From NCBI GenBank assembly GCA_019119025.1, contig DWXV01000024.1:1-64000 (forward strand): a DNA stretch of 64,000 nucleotides, written 5' to 3'. Made by a program: the position numbers and the translations under genes. Of the stretch, positions 52,944 to 62,586 are shown one piece after another. The notes under the pieces are model-generated. The model saw only the letters and a program-made list of their open reading frames with translations. It did not search any database and had not been told where the DNA came from. This DNA comes from Candidatus Allofournierella excrementigallinarum (GTDB lineage: Bacteria > Bacillota > Clostridia > Oscillospirales > Ruminococcaceae). Position 1 is the stretch's first letter. Each line of letters opens with the position of its first letter.

Positions 52944-54695
52944 ATGAACAGAATGCGTAAAACCAAGATCGTGTGCACCCTGGGCCCTTCCACGGACCGG
53001 GAGGATGTGCTTCGGGATATGATCCTGAGCGGCATGAACGTCGCCCGCTTCAATTTTTCTCACGGCACTCATGAAGAGCACAAGCGCCGGCTGGACACCC
53101 TCAAGCGCCTGCGCGAAGAGCTGAATCAGCCTGTGGCCGCCCTGCTGGACACCAAGGGTCCTGAAATTCGTTTGAAGCAATTCGCCGGCGGCAAGACCGA
53201 GCTGAAGGCCGGCCAAACCTTCACCCTCACCACCCGGGATGTGGAGGGCACCAGCGAGATCTGCTCCATCACCTACAAGGACCTGCCCGGCGACCTTTCT
53301 GTGGGCGGCACCGTGCTGCTGGCGGACGGCCTCATCAGCCTGACCGTCACCAAGCTCACCGACACAGACATCACCTGCAAGGTTGAGAACGGCGGCCCCA
53401 TCAGCAACAACAAGGGCGTGAACGTGCCCGGTGTTTCCCTGTCCATGCCCTACATGAGCCAGCGGGACAAGGACGACATCCTCTTTGGCATCGAGCAGGG
53501 CTTTGACTTCATCGCCGCCAGCTTCACCCGCAGCGCCCAGGACATCCAGGAAGTGCGCCGCCTGCTGAACAGCCACAACTCCCACATCCGCATCATCGCC
53601 AAGATCGAGAACCGCGAGGGCGTGGACAACATCGACGAGATCCTCACCGCCGCCGACGCGGTGATGGTGGCCCGCGGCGACATGGGCGTGGAGATCGACT
53701 TCACCGAGATCCCGGTCATTCAGAAGGAGATCATCTACCACAGCTTCTCCAGCGGCAAGCCGGTCATCACCGCCACCCAGATGCTGGAGAGCATGATCGA
53801 AAATCCCCGCCCCACCCGTGCCGAGATCACCGACGTGGCCAACGCCATCTACGACGGCACCAGCGCCATCATGCTCAGCGGCGAGACCGCCGCCGGCAAA
53901 TACCCGGTGGAGGCCGTGCGGACCATGGCCGCCATCGCCGAGCGCACCGAGAACGACGCCAGCTACTTCAGCCGCATGCGCAAAGCCCCTGTGGACTCCC
54001 GCATGAGCATCGTGGGCGCTACTGCCCATGCGGCGGGCACCACCGCCGCCGACGTGAAGGCCGCCGCCATCATCACCGTGAGCAAGAGCGGCGAGACCGC
54101 CCGCCTGGTGAGCAAGGGCCGCCCCTCCACCCCGGTCATCGCCTGCGTGGTGGACGACTGGGTGCAGCGTCACCTGGCCCTTTCCTGGGGCGTCACTCCC
54201 CTGCTGATGCCCTACGCCCACAACACCGATGAACTCATCGACCTTTCGGTCAAGACCGCCGAGGAGGCCGGCCTTGTGCACACCGGCGACCTGGTTGTGG
54301 TGACCGCCGGCGTGCCGGTGGGCATCTCCGGCACCACCAACATGCTCAAGGTGCACATGGTGGGTGACTCCCTGCTGAACGGTGTGGGCATCGGCGACCA
54401 CAACGCCAAAGGCCCTGTGTGCATCTGCCGCAGCAACCACGACGTAACAACCAAGTTCCGCAAGGGCGACGTGCTGGTGGTCCCCTACACCAACAATGAG
54501 ATGCTGGACGCCATGCGTGACGCCAGCGCCATCGTGGTGGAGGAGGCCGGCCTGAACAGCCACGCCGCCATCGTGGGCCTGACGCTGGGCAAGGCGGTCC
54601 TGGTGGGCGCTTCCGGCGCCACCCGCGTTTTGAAAGACGGCGCGATGGTCTCGGTGGACTGCGGCCGCGGCATCGTGCAGAGCATGGCGGACTGA
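52944..54695 (+). CDS. pyk: Pyruvate kinase with C-terminal PEP-utilizer domain
   Basis: Final step of glycolysis, ADP + PEP to ATP + pyruvate. 583 residues, the extended Bacillus-type form. IIAKIENREGVDNIDEIL holds the catalytic Lys signature. The extra C-terminal swivelling-type domain (about 480-583) carries GLNSHAAIVGLTLG, with the His typical of PEP-utilizers. AGGAGG before the ATG, with promoter and terminator of its own. Confidence 0.98.
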   Translation: MNRMRKTKIVCTLGPSTDREDVLRDMILSGMNVARFNFSHGTHEEHKRRLDTLKRLREELNQPVAALLDTKGPEIRLKQFAGGKTELKAGQTFTLTTRDVEGTSEICSITYKDLPGDLSVGGTVLLADGLISLTVTKLTDTDITCKVENGGPISNNKGVNVPGVSLSMPYMSQRDKDDILFGIEQGFDFIAASFTRSAQDIQEVRRLLNSHNSHIRIIAKIENREGVDNIDEILTAADAVMVARGDMGVEIDFTEIPVIQKEIIYHSFSSGKPVITATQMLESMIENPRPTRAEITDVANAIYDGTSAIMLSGETAAGKYPVEAVRTMAAIAERTENDASYFSRMRKAPVDSRMSIVGATAHAAGTTAADVKAAAIITVSKSGETARLVSKGRPSTPVIACVVDDWVQRHLALSWGVTPLLMPYAHNTDELIDLSVKTAEEAGLVHTGDLVVVTAGVPVGISGTTNMLKVHMVGDSLLNGVGIGDHNAKGPVCICRSNHDVTTKFRKGDVLVVPYTNNEMLDAMRDASAIVVEEAGLNSHAAIVGLTLGKAVLVGASGATRVLKDGAMVSVDCGRGIVQSMAD

Positions 54696-54705
54696 ACGCT
54701 CGGAT

Positions 54706-54740
54706 AAAGCAAGCCCCGGGGTTTTCCCGGGGCTTGCTTT
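54706..54740. terminator. pyk terminator
   Basis: Fifteen-bp stem (54706-54720 / 54726-54740) with a short loop, then T-rich sequence on the plus strand; it may also serve the convergent lysozyme gene. Confidence 0.8.
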
Positions 54741-54747
54741 ATCTCGT

Positions 54748-55524
54748 TTAGTTTTCAGGATAGGCCGCGAATTCTTCTTCTGTGCCGTTGAACACGTTCA
54801 GGTCGATATAAGGCTCTTCGCCGGCGTATCCGTCCAGCTGGCCGCGGTCGGTGTACTGCCAGAAGGTCCAGTCCCGGCCGTCTTTGAGGCGAGGGGTGAA
54901 ATAGACGTTCCGTATCCAGATATCGTATTCTTCGTAGTCCCCCGCCAGATACCGGCCATAGGCGCTGCCGGTGGCGTAGAGCACCGGGCGCATGTCATAA
55001 TGCTCCTCCAGCCGCTTTAAAAGCAGCGTGAGCTGCCCAGTCACTTCCTCTCGGGCGGGCGGATGCAGCTTCTTGCTGCCATAGAGCTCCACATCCACCA
55101 CGGGCGGCAGCATCCCGTCGAACGGTTCCACTGCCCGGATGAAATTTTCCGCCTGGGTGTCTCCCCCGCTTTCAAAACTGAAAAAGTGATAGGCCCCGGC
55201 TCGCAGACCACTCTGGCGCGCCTGCTGCCAGTTGCGCCGGAAGTTCGGGTCCTGTGAGCCGCTGCCCTCCGTTGCCTTGATGAACGCAAAAGAAATTCCT
55301 TGTTCCGTCAGCGCCTGCCAGTCGATGTTCTCTTGATAAACAGACACATCCACGCCGCGCACTGGATACCGGTTTCGGGAAGGCGCGTTCAGACGAGGCG
55401 GTCCGTCATTTAAGAGCACGACCGCCGCGGCGGCCGCCAGGACGATGCCCGCAAAAAGGCAGGCTCCGGCAATGCGCCCTGCCGCGCCGTGTGGCTGGCG
55501 CCTGAACGCAGGAAACAGCTTCAT
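54748..55524 (-). CDS. GH25 family lysozyme, membrane-anchored
   Basis: 258 residues from ATG 55524 (GAGGTGAG). N-terminal TM/signal anchor (about 20-42), then the GH25 barrel: RGVDVSVYQENIDW, ISFAFIKATEG, PPVVDVELYG (catalytic acids) and DWTFWQYTDRGQLDGY. Cleaves muramic acid-GlcNAc bonds in peptidoglycan. No phage genes nearby, so it is probably a housekeeping autolysin. Confidence 0.93.
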   Translation of the reverse strand: MKLFPAFRRQPHGAAGRIAGACLFAGIVLAAAAAVVLLNDGPPRLNAPSRNRYPVRGVDVSVYQENIDWQALTEQGISFAFIKATEGSGSQDPNFRRNWQQARQSGLRAGAYHFFSFESGGDTQAENFIRAVEPFDGMLPPVVDVELYGSKKLHPPAREEVTGQLTLLLKRLEEHYDMRPVLYATGSAYGRYLAGDYEEYDIWIRNVYFTPRLKDGRDWTFWQYTDRGQLDGYAGEEPYIDLNVFNGTEEEFAAYPEN

Positions 55525-55576
55525 CGGGCTCACCTCACAAACAAAACCGGGCAGACGCACGGCGTCTGCCCGGTTA

Positions 55577-55668
55577 TGGCGGAAAGAGAGGGATTCGAAC
55601 CCTCGGTGGGTTTATAGCCCACACACGATTTCCAGTCGTGCGCCTTAGACCAGCTCAGCCATCTTTCC
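55577..55668 (-). tRNA. tRNA-Ser (anticodon GGA), CCA encoded
   Basis: Acceptor GGAAAGA pairs with TCTTTCC, followed by discriminator G and encoded CCA. The anticodon stem CACGA/TCGTG has loop CTGGAAA, giving GGA. The long variable arm and the TTCGAATCC T-loop are typical of tRNA-Ser. Its own promoter lies upstream. Confidence 0.97.
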
Positions 55669-55700
55669 ATTCACTCTGCGGCCCTCAAAGCCGCTTATAT

Positions 55701-55729
55701 ATAATACCGAAAAGAGGGCTTCCTGTCAA
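55701..55729 (-). promoter_or_regulatory. tRNA-Ser promoter
   Basis: TTGACA (55724-55729), 17 bp, TATTAT (55701-55706). Confidence 0.85.
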
Positions 55730-55741
55730 GCCCCAAAATGC

Positions 55742-55770
55742 AAAAATGCCTGCTTTCAGCAGGCATTTTT
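55742..55770 (-). terminator. Terminator of the small conserved gene
   Basis: Thirteen-bp stem including AAAAATGCCTGCT and its complement, 3-nt loop, T-run on both sides. Confidence 0.88.
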
Positions 55771-55775
55771 TTGTT

Positions 55776-56069
55776 TCACTCCACGCGGGCGGGATAATAC
55801 AGGTTGTTGCTGATGAACTCCAGCTTATCCTTCAGCGCCTGCTCCATGGTGGCCACGACGTTGACCATGTTGGCCACGGACTCGTTGACCTCCATCAGCT
55901 GGCAGAAGTTCACGTCCTCCATACCGATAACGCACTGCAGCTTCTCGCCCTCGGCGTTGAGGATATGGCTGAGAGCCGTCTCCTCCAGCGCGATGCTCTC
56001 CAGCAGGTCGGTGACCGCCTGGCACATGGTGATGGGATTGGGATGCATGGAAATAACGGGCATGGACAT
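55776..56069 (-). CDS. Small conserved Clostridia protein, function unknown
   Basis: 97 residues from ATG 56069 (AGGAGG). A single helical module, AVTDLLESIALEETALSHI and LNAEGEKLQ, followed by paired helices. This helix pattern occurs in several short Clostridia proteins and at the ends of some collagen-like spore-surface proteins, from memory; no function can be assigned. Monocistronic with its own terminator; GTGTTGCAACAC (56094-56105) upstream is a perfect 12-bp palindrome that may be an operator. Confidence 0.75.
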   Translation of the reverse strand: MSMPVISMHPNPITMCQAVTDLLESIALEETALSHILNAEGEKLQCVIGMEDVNFCQLMEVNESVANMVNVVATMEQALKDKLEFISNNLYYPARVE

Positions 56070-56170
56070 AAGGCATACCTCCTGAAAAATGGTGTGTTGC
56101 AACACGTTCGTGCTGACTATCCCACTATATGCCGCCGTCCGTGTTTTGTTCCGCCCATCCGGAAAAGAGA

Positions 56171-56236
56171 AAAGAGCAGGGGCATGTGAACAGGCCCGGT
56201 AAAAATGGACCGTGACACAGTTCTCCCCTGCTCTTT
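56171..56236 (-). terminator. liv operon terminator
   Basis: Perfect 12-bp stem (56171-56182 / 56225-56236) with a 42-nt structured loop and pyrimidine-rich tail, 6 bp after livF. Confidence 0.75.
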
Positions 56237-56242
56237 GTTTTT

Positions 56243-56959
<717 letters not shown>

Positions 56960-56962
56960 GGC

Positions 56963-57724
56963 TCAATCACCTCCCAGATACGCCGCAATGACCTTGGGGT
57001 TGTTACGGATGGATTCGCCCGTGCCCTGGGCGATGACACGGCCATAGTCCAGCACATAGATGTACTCGCAGATGCCCATGACGAAGTTCATGTCGTGCTC
57101 GATGAGCAGGATGGCCAGATCGAAGCGGTCGCGCACCGCCTTGATGGTGTTCATCAGCTCCTCGGTCTCGTTGGGGTTCATGCCGGCGGCGGGCTCATCC
57201 AGCAGCAGCAGCTTCGGATTGGTGGCCAGCGCACGGGCGATCTCCAGCTTGCGCTGCTTGCCGTAGGGCAGGCTGGAAGCGGGCAGGCCGGCCTCTTTGT
57301 CCAGATCGAAAATTTTGAGCAGCAGCATCGCCTGCTTGTTCATCTGGCGTTCCTTCTCACGGAAGCCGGGCAGACGGAAGATACCGGTCCACATGGAATA
57401 CTTCACCTGGTTATGCAGGCCGATCTTCACGTTGTCCAGAACGCTCATCTGGTCGAACAGACGGATGTTCTGGAAGGTGCGGGCGATGCCCTCCTGGTTG
57501 ATCTTGGCCGGCTGCTGGCCGGTGATGTTCTTACCGTCCAGGATAATGTCGCCCTCGGTGGGGCGGTAAACGCCGGTGAGCATGTTGAACACCGTGGTTT
57601 TGCCCGCACCGTTGGGGCCAATGAGGCCGTAGAGCTGGCCTTTTTCCATCTTCATGTCCAGCTGGGCCACAGCCTGCAGGCCGCCGAAGGCGATGCCCAG
57701 GTTGGTTACTTCAAGCAGTGCCAT
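56963..57724 (-). CDS. livG: Branched-chain amino-acid ABC transporter ATPase LivG
   Basis: 253 residues. GPNGAGKTTVFNMLTG, the modified signature LPYGKQRKLEIARAL and LLLDEPAAGMNPNE, with the long C-terminal helix typical of LivG. Pairs with LivF. Confidence 0.95.
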   Translation of the reverse strand: MALLEVTNLGIAFGGLQAVAQLDMKMEKGQLYGLIGPNGAGKTTVFNMLTGVYRPTEGDIILDGKNITGQQPAKINQEGIARTFQNIRLFDQMSVLDNVKIGLHNQVKYSMWTGIFRLPGFREKERQMNKQAMLLLKIFDLDKEAGLPASSLPYGKQRKLEIARALATNPKLLLLDEPAAGMNPNETEELMNTIKAVRDRFDLAILLIEHDMNFVMGICEYIYVLDYGRVIAQGTGESIRNNPKVIAAYLGGD

Positions 57725-57727
57725 GCC

Positions 57728-58837
57728 TCACGCCTCCTCTTTCTTGCCCTGCGGGCCGTTCTTTTGGAAGCGGGCCGCCAGCTTGCGGAATTTCGGGTTT
57801 GCAGCGACCCTGTCGGCCATCTGCGCGCGCCAGGCCACGATCTGGGGGCTCTGGTTGAAGATCATCATCGCGATCAGCACGATGGCGTACACCAGCATGC
57901 GGTAGTCCGCCACGCCGCGCAGCAGCTCCGGCAGAACGTAGAGCACGGTGGCCGCGATCATGGAGCCGCGGATGTTGCCGATGCCGCCCAGCACCACGAA
58001 CACCAGCACCAGGATGGAGGTGTTGTAGTCGAACTTCTTGGCCGCAAGCGCGGAAAAGTTCAGCGCATACAGAACGCCGGCCATGCCCGCGAACACCGCG
58101 GAGGTGATGAAGGCCATCAGTTTGTACTTGGTCACATTGATGCCGGTGGCCTCGGCGGCGATGCGGTTGTCGCGGATGGACATGATGGCCCGGCCCGCGC
58201 GGGAGTTGACGAGGTTTAAAATCACGAACAGGGTGATGAGGATGAGGATGACGCCCGCCAGGAAGGTGGACGCCTTCTTCATGCCGCTGATGCCGATAGC
58301 GCCGTTGATGATGACGTCGCCGTCCGGCGCAAGGCCCATGGAGGCGGAGTCTTTGATCGAGAAGTGGAAACCGTTTGAGTCAAGGCCCAGATACACGGTG
58401 TTCAGCACATTCTTGATGATCTCGCCGAAGGCCAGCGTCACGATGGCAAGATAGTCGCCCCGCAGCCGCAGCACCGGGATGCCGATGAGGAAGCCGAACA
58501 CGCCGGCCACCACGCCGCCGATGAGCATGGAGAGCGCAAAACCCAGCGCAGAAGGCATTTCGGAGCCGGTGACGACCCAGAACACCGCGCCGGAAAAAGC
58601 GCCCACGCTCATAAAGCCCGCATGGCCCAGGCTCAGCTCGCCCAGAATGCCCACGGTGAGGTTCAGCGAGATCGCAAGCACCACATAGGTGCAGATGGGC
58701 ACAAGCATGCCCTTCATGGAGTTGTTCAGCACGCCGCCCACGGTCATCGCCTGCACGACGATGTAGAATGCCACGACGAGCCCGTAGGTGATCAGGTTGC
58801 TGCGTGTGGTTTTCTTCATATTTTTCAATGCGTTCAT
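57728..58837 (-). CDS. livM: Branched-chain amino-acid ABC transporter permease LivM
   Basis: 369 residues from ATG 58837 (GAGGTGG upstream). About 9-10 TM helices; LGHAGFMSVGAFSGA and VLGGIGNIRGSMIAATVL are family motifs. 3 bp before livG. The C-terminal cytoplasmic tail is longer than usual and basic. Confidence 0.94.
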   Translation of the reverse strand: MNALKNMKKTTRSNLITYGLVVAFYIVVQAMTVGGVLNNSMKGMLVPICTYVVLAISLNLTVGILGELSLGHAGFMSVGAFSGAVFWVVTGSEMPSALGFALSMLIGGVVAGVFGFLIGIPVLRLRGDYLAIVTLAFGEIIKNVLNTVYLGLDSNGFHFSIKDSASMGLAPDGDVIINGAIGISGMKKASTFLAGVILILITLFVILNLVNSRAGRAIMSIRDNRIAAEATGINVTKYKLMAFITSAVFAGMAGVLYALNFSALAAKKFDYNTSILVLVFVVLGGIGNIRGSMIAATVLYVLPELLRGVADYRMLVYAIVLIAMMIFNQSPQIVAWRAQMADRVAANPKFRKLAARFQKNGPQGKKEEA

Positions 58838-58847
58838 CACAGCCACC

Positions 58848-59735
58848 TCACACCTTCTCATTCATGGGCTTGCCCAAAAGGCCCGTAGGCCGCACCAGCA
58901 GCACAATGATCAGGACGGCAAACACGATGGCGTCCGCCAGCTGGGTGGACACGTAAGCCTTGCTCATGATCTCGATGATGCCCAGCAGCACGCCGCCCAG
59001 CATCGCGCCGGGGATGGAGCCGATGCCGCCGAACACCGCCGCCGTGAAGGCCTTGATGCCGGGCATCGCACCGGTGGTGGGCGTCAGCGAGGGATATGCC
59101 GAACACAGCAGCACGCCGGCCACCGCCGCCAGCGCAGAACCGATGGCAAAGGTAAGGGCGATGGTGGAGTTTACGTTCACGCCCATCAGCTGGGCGGCGC
59201 CCTTGTCTTCCGAGACCGCCAGCATCGCGTGGCCCAGCTTGGTATGGTTGACGAAAAGGCTCAGGCCCACCATGATGACCGCGGCCGAGACGATGGTGAT
59301 CACTGTCTCGGAGGAAACGACGATCTTGCCGCCCGCCAGATGCAGGTCCAGCGCGGGGATGGCCACCACGGAGGTGAAGTTCTTCGGGTCGGAACCCCAG
59401 ATCAGCAGCGCCAGGTTCTGCAGAAGGTAGCTCACGCCGATGGCGGTGATCAGCACCGCCAGCGAAGATGCGCCGCGCAGCGGCTTGTATGCGAACCGCT
59501 CAATGGCCAGGCCCAGCACCGTGCACAGCGCCATGGAGATCAGGATCGCCGCCAGCGGCGGGATCCCCATCTGGTTGACCGCGATGAACACGATGTAGCT
59601 GCCCACCATGATAACGTCGCCGTGAGCAAAGTTCAGCATCTTGGCGATGCCGTAGACCATGGTGTAGCCCAGGGCGATAATGGCATACACGCTGCCGAGG
59701 CTGATGCCATTAATCAGATAGGATATAAACTCCAT
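58848..59735 (-). CDS. livH: Branched-chain amino-acid ABC transporter permease LivH
   Basis: 295 residues from ATG 59735. About 8 TM helices; GSVYAIIALGYTMVYGIAKM at the N-terminus and AAVFGGIGSIPGAMLGGVL in the middle define LivH. A TTG two codons upstream is an unlikely start. First of the membrane-complex genes after the internal terminator. Confidence 0.94.
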   Translation of the reverse strand: MEFISYLINGISLGSVYAIIALGYTMVYGIAKMLNFAHGDVIMVGSYIVFIAVNQMGIPPLAAILISMALCTVLGLAIERFAYKPLRGASSLAVLITAIGVSYLLQNLALLIWGSDPKNFTSVVAIPALDLHLAGGKIVVSSETVITIVSAAVIMVGLSLFVNHTKLGHAMLAVSEDKGAAQLMGVNVNSTIALTFAIGSALAAVAGVLLCSAYPSLTPTTGAMPGIKAFTAAVFGGIGSIPGAMLGGVLLGIIEIMSKAYVSTQLADAIVFAVLIIVLLVRPTGLLGKPMNEKV

Positions 59736-59875
59736 GCCCAATTCCCCTTTTCCTTAAGCCGGCCTCTCCCCCGCCCTTCGGCGGCGGCGAGCCCGGCCCG
59801 CAAATATCCTACTCATTATAGCACTGTTCTAAAGTGCGCACAAGAAAAACTTGGCGGGAAAACCGCCTTTTGTCA

Positions 59876-59908
59876 AAAAGAGGGTGCCGGCACATCTGGC
59901 CGGCACCC
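59876..59908 (-). terminator. Terminator between livJ and livH
   Basis: Perfect 10-bp stem (59882-59891 / 59899-59908) and TTTTT on the minus strand. It parallels the one in the TrpXYZ-type operon. Confidence 0.9.
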
Positions 59909-59935
59909 CCTTTGGTGCATTGGGAAACGCCGCAG

Positions 59936-61120
59936 TTACATCGCGGTGTAAGCGCCGTTCTCGATCTTCATGGCGCGGGGAGCCTTGTTCACCTCACCGG
60001 TGGCCTCCCACTGCATGCCTTCGCCGGTCAGGCCGTCCACGGTGATCTCGGTCATGGCAACCTTCAGTGCGTCGCACAGGGTGGAAGCGTCCATGTCGGG
60101 GGTGGCGCCGGACTGCTCGATGGCAGCCAGGATGGTGTAGATACCGTCGTAGGCGTCAGCGGCGAACTGGTTGGGGATCTCGCCGTATTTCTCCTGATAC
60201 TTGGAAACGAACGCCTGGGTGGCCTCGTCGTCCGCGTCTGCCACGAAGGGAGTCAGCAGCATAACGCCCTCAAACAGGGACAGGTCGGCGCCTTCGATGG
60301 TCAGCAGGCCGTCCAGGCCGTCGCAGCCGAAGATCAGAGCGTCGAAGCCCTGCTTATCCATCTCCTGGATGATCAGGTTGGCCTCGGCGTAGTAGATGGG
60401 CAGGAACACCAGTTCGGCGCCGGCATCCTTGGCTTTCTGCACCTGCACGGAGAAGTCGGTCTTGTTGTCGGCGGTGAAAGCCTCGTTGGTCACGATCTCC
60501 AGGCCCTTGTTGGCGGCCTCTTCCACGAACTTGTCACGAATGCCGGTGGAGTAGGCGTCGGAGCTGTCGTAGATGATGGCGATCTTGGTGGCAAGGCCGT
60601 TGTCGGCGATGTAGTCGGCGGAGGCGATGCCCTGGTTGGGGTCGGTGAAGCAGACCTGGAAGGCATTGTCCTCAGCGATGACATCCGGGTTGGAAGCGGA
60701 CGGGGTCAGCAGGAACAGGTTGTCCGCCGCAGCCTCGGGGGCAACGGTCAGACAGGGCTGGGTGGTAACGGTGCCCAGCAGGACCTGCATGCCCCAGTCC
60801 TTCAGGGTGTTGTAGGCGTTCATCGCCTTCTCAACGTCGTTTTCGTCGTCCTGGAAGTTCAGTTCGAACTGAACGCCGCCCAGGGCATTGATCTCGTCCA
60901 CGGCGATCTGGGCGCCGTTCTTCACGGCGTTGCCGTAGGTAGCTGCGCTGCCGGTGGTGGGGCCGATGCCGCCGATCTTGAACACGCCGGCAGTGGAGCC
61001 CGCGGTGGAAGTGCCCGCAGAAGCGGGATCAGAACCGGCGTTGGACGAAGGAGTGGAGCCGCAGGCGGCCAGGCTGAACGCCATGGCGGCCGCAAGAGCG
61101 GCACTCAAAAACTTTTTCAT
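59936..61120 (-). CDS. livJ: Branched-chain amino-acid binding lipoprotein LivJ-like
   Basis: 394 residues from ATG 61120 (AGGAGGG). Signal peptide with lipobox LAAC, then the type I periplasmic-binding fold: FKIGGIGPTTGSAATYGNAV, PDVIAEDNAFQVCFTDPNQG, FAADAYDGIYTILAAI. Extracellular receptor of the Liv importer. Confidence 0.93.
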   Translation of the reverse strand: MKKFLSAALAAAMAFSLAACGSTPSSNAGSDPASAGTSTAGSTAGVFKIGGIGPTTGSAATYGNAVKNGAQIAVDEINALGGVQFELNFQDDENDVEKAMNAYNTLKDWGMQVLLGTVTTQPCLTVAPEAAADNLFLLTPSASNPDVIAEDNAFQVCFTDPNQGIASADYIADNGLATKIAIIYDSSDAYSTGIRDKFVEEAANKGLEIVTNEAFTADNKTDFSVQVQKAKDAGAELVFLPIYYAEANLIIQEMDKQGFDALIFGCDGLDGLLTIEGADLSLFEGVMLLTPFVADADDEATQAFVSKYQEKYGEIPNQFAADAYDGIYTILAAIEQSGATPDMDASTLCDALKVAMTEITVDGLTGEGMQWEATGEVNKAPRAMKIENGAYTAM

Positions 61121-61196
61121 ACGATGTTCCCTCCTGTTGTGCGACCCGGACGGCCGGCTCTCCTCCGCCGCCCTTCCGGGCCTGGTGTTTCCTAAA

Positions 61197-61225
61197 ATTA
61201 TAAACACATTCGCCGCAAGATACAA
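61197..61225 (-). promoter_or_regulatory. livJ promoter
   Basis: TTGTAT (61220-61225), 17 bp, TATAAT (61197-61202). Leader of about 70 nt. Confidence 0.82.
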
Positions 61226-61234
61226 TTCGCTATT

Positions 61235-61357
61235 TTTACATACTTTTTAACGTTGTAAAGCGTCATAGTGGATATTTTGCATAAATCCACAGTGCATTTT
61301 CACTCAGTATTGATCATCACGGCCAAAGCGGGGCCTTCAAATCACATTTTTGGCCGT
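61235..61357. promoter_or_regulatory. Inverted repeats in the livJ-xpt intergenic region
   Basis: Three symmetric sites: TTTACA-13 bp-TGTAAA (61235-61259), GTGGAT-11 bp-ATCCAC (61268-61290) and ACGGCCAAA-21 bp-TTTGGCCGT (61319-61357). The first lies just upstream of the livJ -35 and could be an operator. Identity of the regulator unknown. Confidence 0.45.
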
Positions 61358-61405
61358 ATCAGTCCGGCATGTTTTTGAAAAAGACGTTTTTCTTGTCAAA
61401 GGGCA

Positions 61406-61434
61406 TTGAAAAAGAGAGCGTTTTTTGTCATAAT
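61406..61434 (+). promoter_or_regulatory. xpt promoter
   Basis: TTGAAA (61406-61411), 17 bp, CATAAT (61429-61434). The leader is only about 40 nt, too short for a purine riboswitch. Confidence 0.72.
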
Positions 61435-61481
61435 AGGGATATTATTTCAATGGCACAACACAGAAGTAGGAGATGGATAAC

Positions 61482-62063
61482 ATGCAGCTGCTGGAAGAGC
61501 GGATCCTTCAGGATGGTCAGGTGCGCCCCGGTAATGTTTTAAAGGTAGACTGTTTTCTGAATCATCAGCTGGACATCGCCCTGCTGGACGAGATCGGCAA
61601 AGCCTTTTTTGAGGCCTACAGGAACGACGGCATCAACAAGATCCTTACCATCGAGGCGTCCGGCATCGCCATCGCCTGCATGACCGCGCGGCACTTCGGC
61701 GTGCCCGTGGTGTTTGCCAAGAAGGCGAAGAGCAGAAACATCGACGGAGATGTGTACACTTCCACCGTTCACTCCTTCACCTATGGCAAGGACTACGATA
61801 TCACCCTCTCCAAGAAATTCCTCGGGCCCGAGGACAAGGTGCTCATTGTGGACGATTTCCTGGCGGTGGGCAAAGCCATGCACGGCCTGCTGGATGTTTG
61901 CAAACAGGCGGGCGCCACGGTGGGCGGCATCGGCATCGCCATCGAAAAGGGCTTCCAGCCCGGCGGCGAGACCCTGCGCGGCCAGGGCTACAAGCTGACC
62001 AGCCTGGCCATCGTGGACTACATGGACGACGAGGGCAACCTGCGCTTCCGTTCTCAGGAATAA
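61482..62063 (+). CDS. xpt: Xanthine phosphoribosyltransferase
   Basis: Salvages xanthine to XMP using PRPP. 193 residues from ATG 61482, chosen because the ATG at 61473 would abut its own [23 protein letters not shown] is the PRPP loop, and the [17 protein letters not shown] and [15 protein letters not shown] blocks are typical of Xpt. Monocistronic with a bidirectional terminator. Confidence 0.95.
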   Translation: MQLLEERILQDGQVRPGNVLKVDCFLNHQLDIALLDEIGKAFFEAYRNDGINKILTIEASGIAIACMTARHFGVPVVFAKKAKSRNIDGDVYTSTVHSFTYGKDYDITLSKKFLGPEDKVLIVDDFLAVGKAMHGLLDVCKQAGATVGGIGIAIEKGFQPGGETLRGQGYKLTSLAIVDYMDDEGNLRFRSQE

Positions 62064-62079
62064 ACGGCACAGACAAAAA

Positions 62080-62112
62080 ATGCGGCCAGCCGCTTTCGGG
62101 CGGCTGGCCGCA
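62080..62112. terminator. Bidirectional terminator between xpt and yerC
   Basis: Fourteen-bp stem ATGCGGCCAGCCGC with complement, loop TTTCG, A-run before and T-run after. Confidence 0.93.
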
Positions 62113-62120
62113 TTTTTTTC

Positions 62121-62432
62121 TCAGGCCTGCTCTTTTTCCTTTTCCTTGAGCCGGTTGATGATCAGCGCGTATCCCCCGTTGCCGTACTGGATGCATCGGT
62201 TGATGCGGCTGATGGTGGCTGTGCTGATCTCCACCTCACGGACGATCTGTTCGTAGGTCTTGCCATCCAGCAGCATTTTGGCGGCCTCCAGCCGCTGTGC
62301 CATGTCGGCGAGTTCCTTCATCGTGCACAGGTCTTCGAAGAAGGTATCGCACTCTTCCATATTCTCCAGCGAAAGGATCGCTTCAAACAGGGCTTTGGTG
62401 GTTTGATTTTTCAGACGAGCTTTCTCGACCAT
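62121..62432 (-). CDS. YerC/YecD-type TrpR-related DNA-binding protein
   Basis: 103 residues from ATG 62432 (GAGGTG). DMAQRLEAAKMLLDGKTYEQI and VEISTATISRINRCIQYGNG form the TrpR-like helix-turn-helix. Regulator of unknown target in Firmicutes; commonly monocistronic, as here. Confidence 0.92.
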   Translation of the reverse strand: MVEKARLKNQTTKALFEAILSLENMEECDTFFEDLCTMKELADMAQRLEAAKMLLDGKTYEQIVREVEISTATISRINRCIQYGNGGYALIINRLKEKEKEQA

Positions 62433-62472
62433 GATACACCTCGCACATCCTTCAGACTTTTTACTCAACTAA

Positions 62473-62501
62473 AGTCTATCACAATCTCTTGCAGATTGCA
62501 A
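62473..62501 (-). promoter_or_regulatory. yerC promoter
   Basis: TTGCAA (62496-62501), 17 bp, TAGACT (62473-62478). Confidence 0.65.
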
Positions 62502-62586
62502 GGCATCGAACGAAAAAACAAACCGTCCCCTTTTGTGGCAGATGCACGAAAACAAGGGCGTCTCCCCTTCTTTTTCAAACGCCGGG

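Noticed and set aside
54748-55524. Prophage endolysin
   Set aside because: No holin, structural or integrase genes nearby, and the protein has a housekeeping-type membrane anchor.
61435-61481. Purine riboswitch before xpt
   Set aside because: xpt often has one in Firmicutes, but the leader after the promoter is only about 40 nt and lacks the conserved junction sequences.
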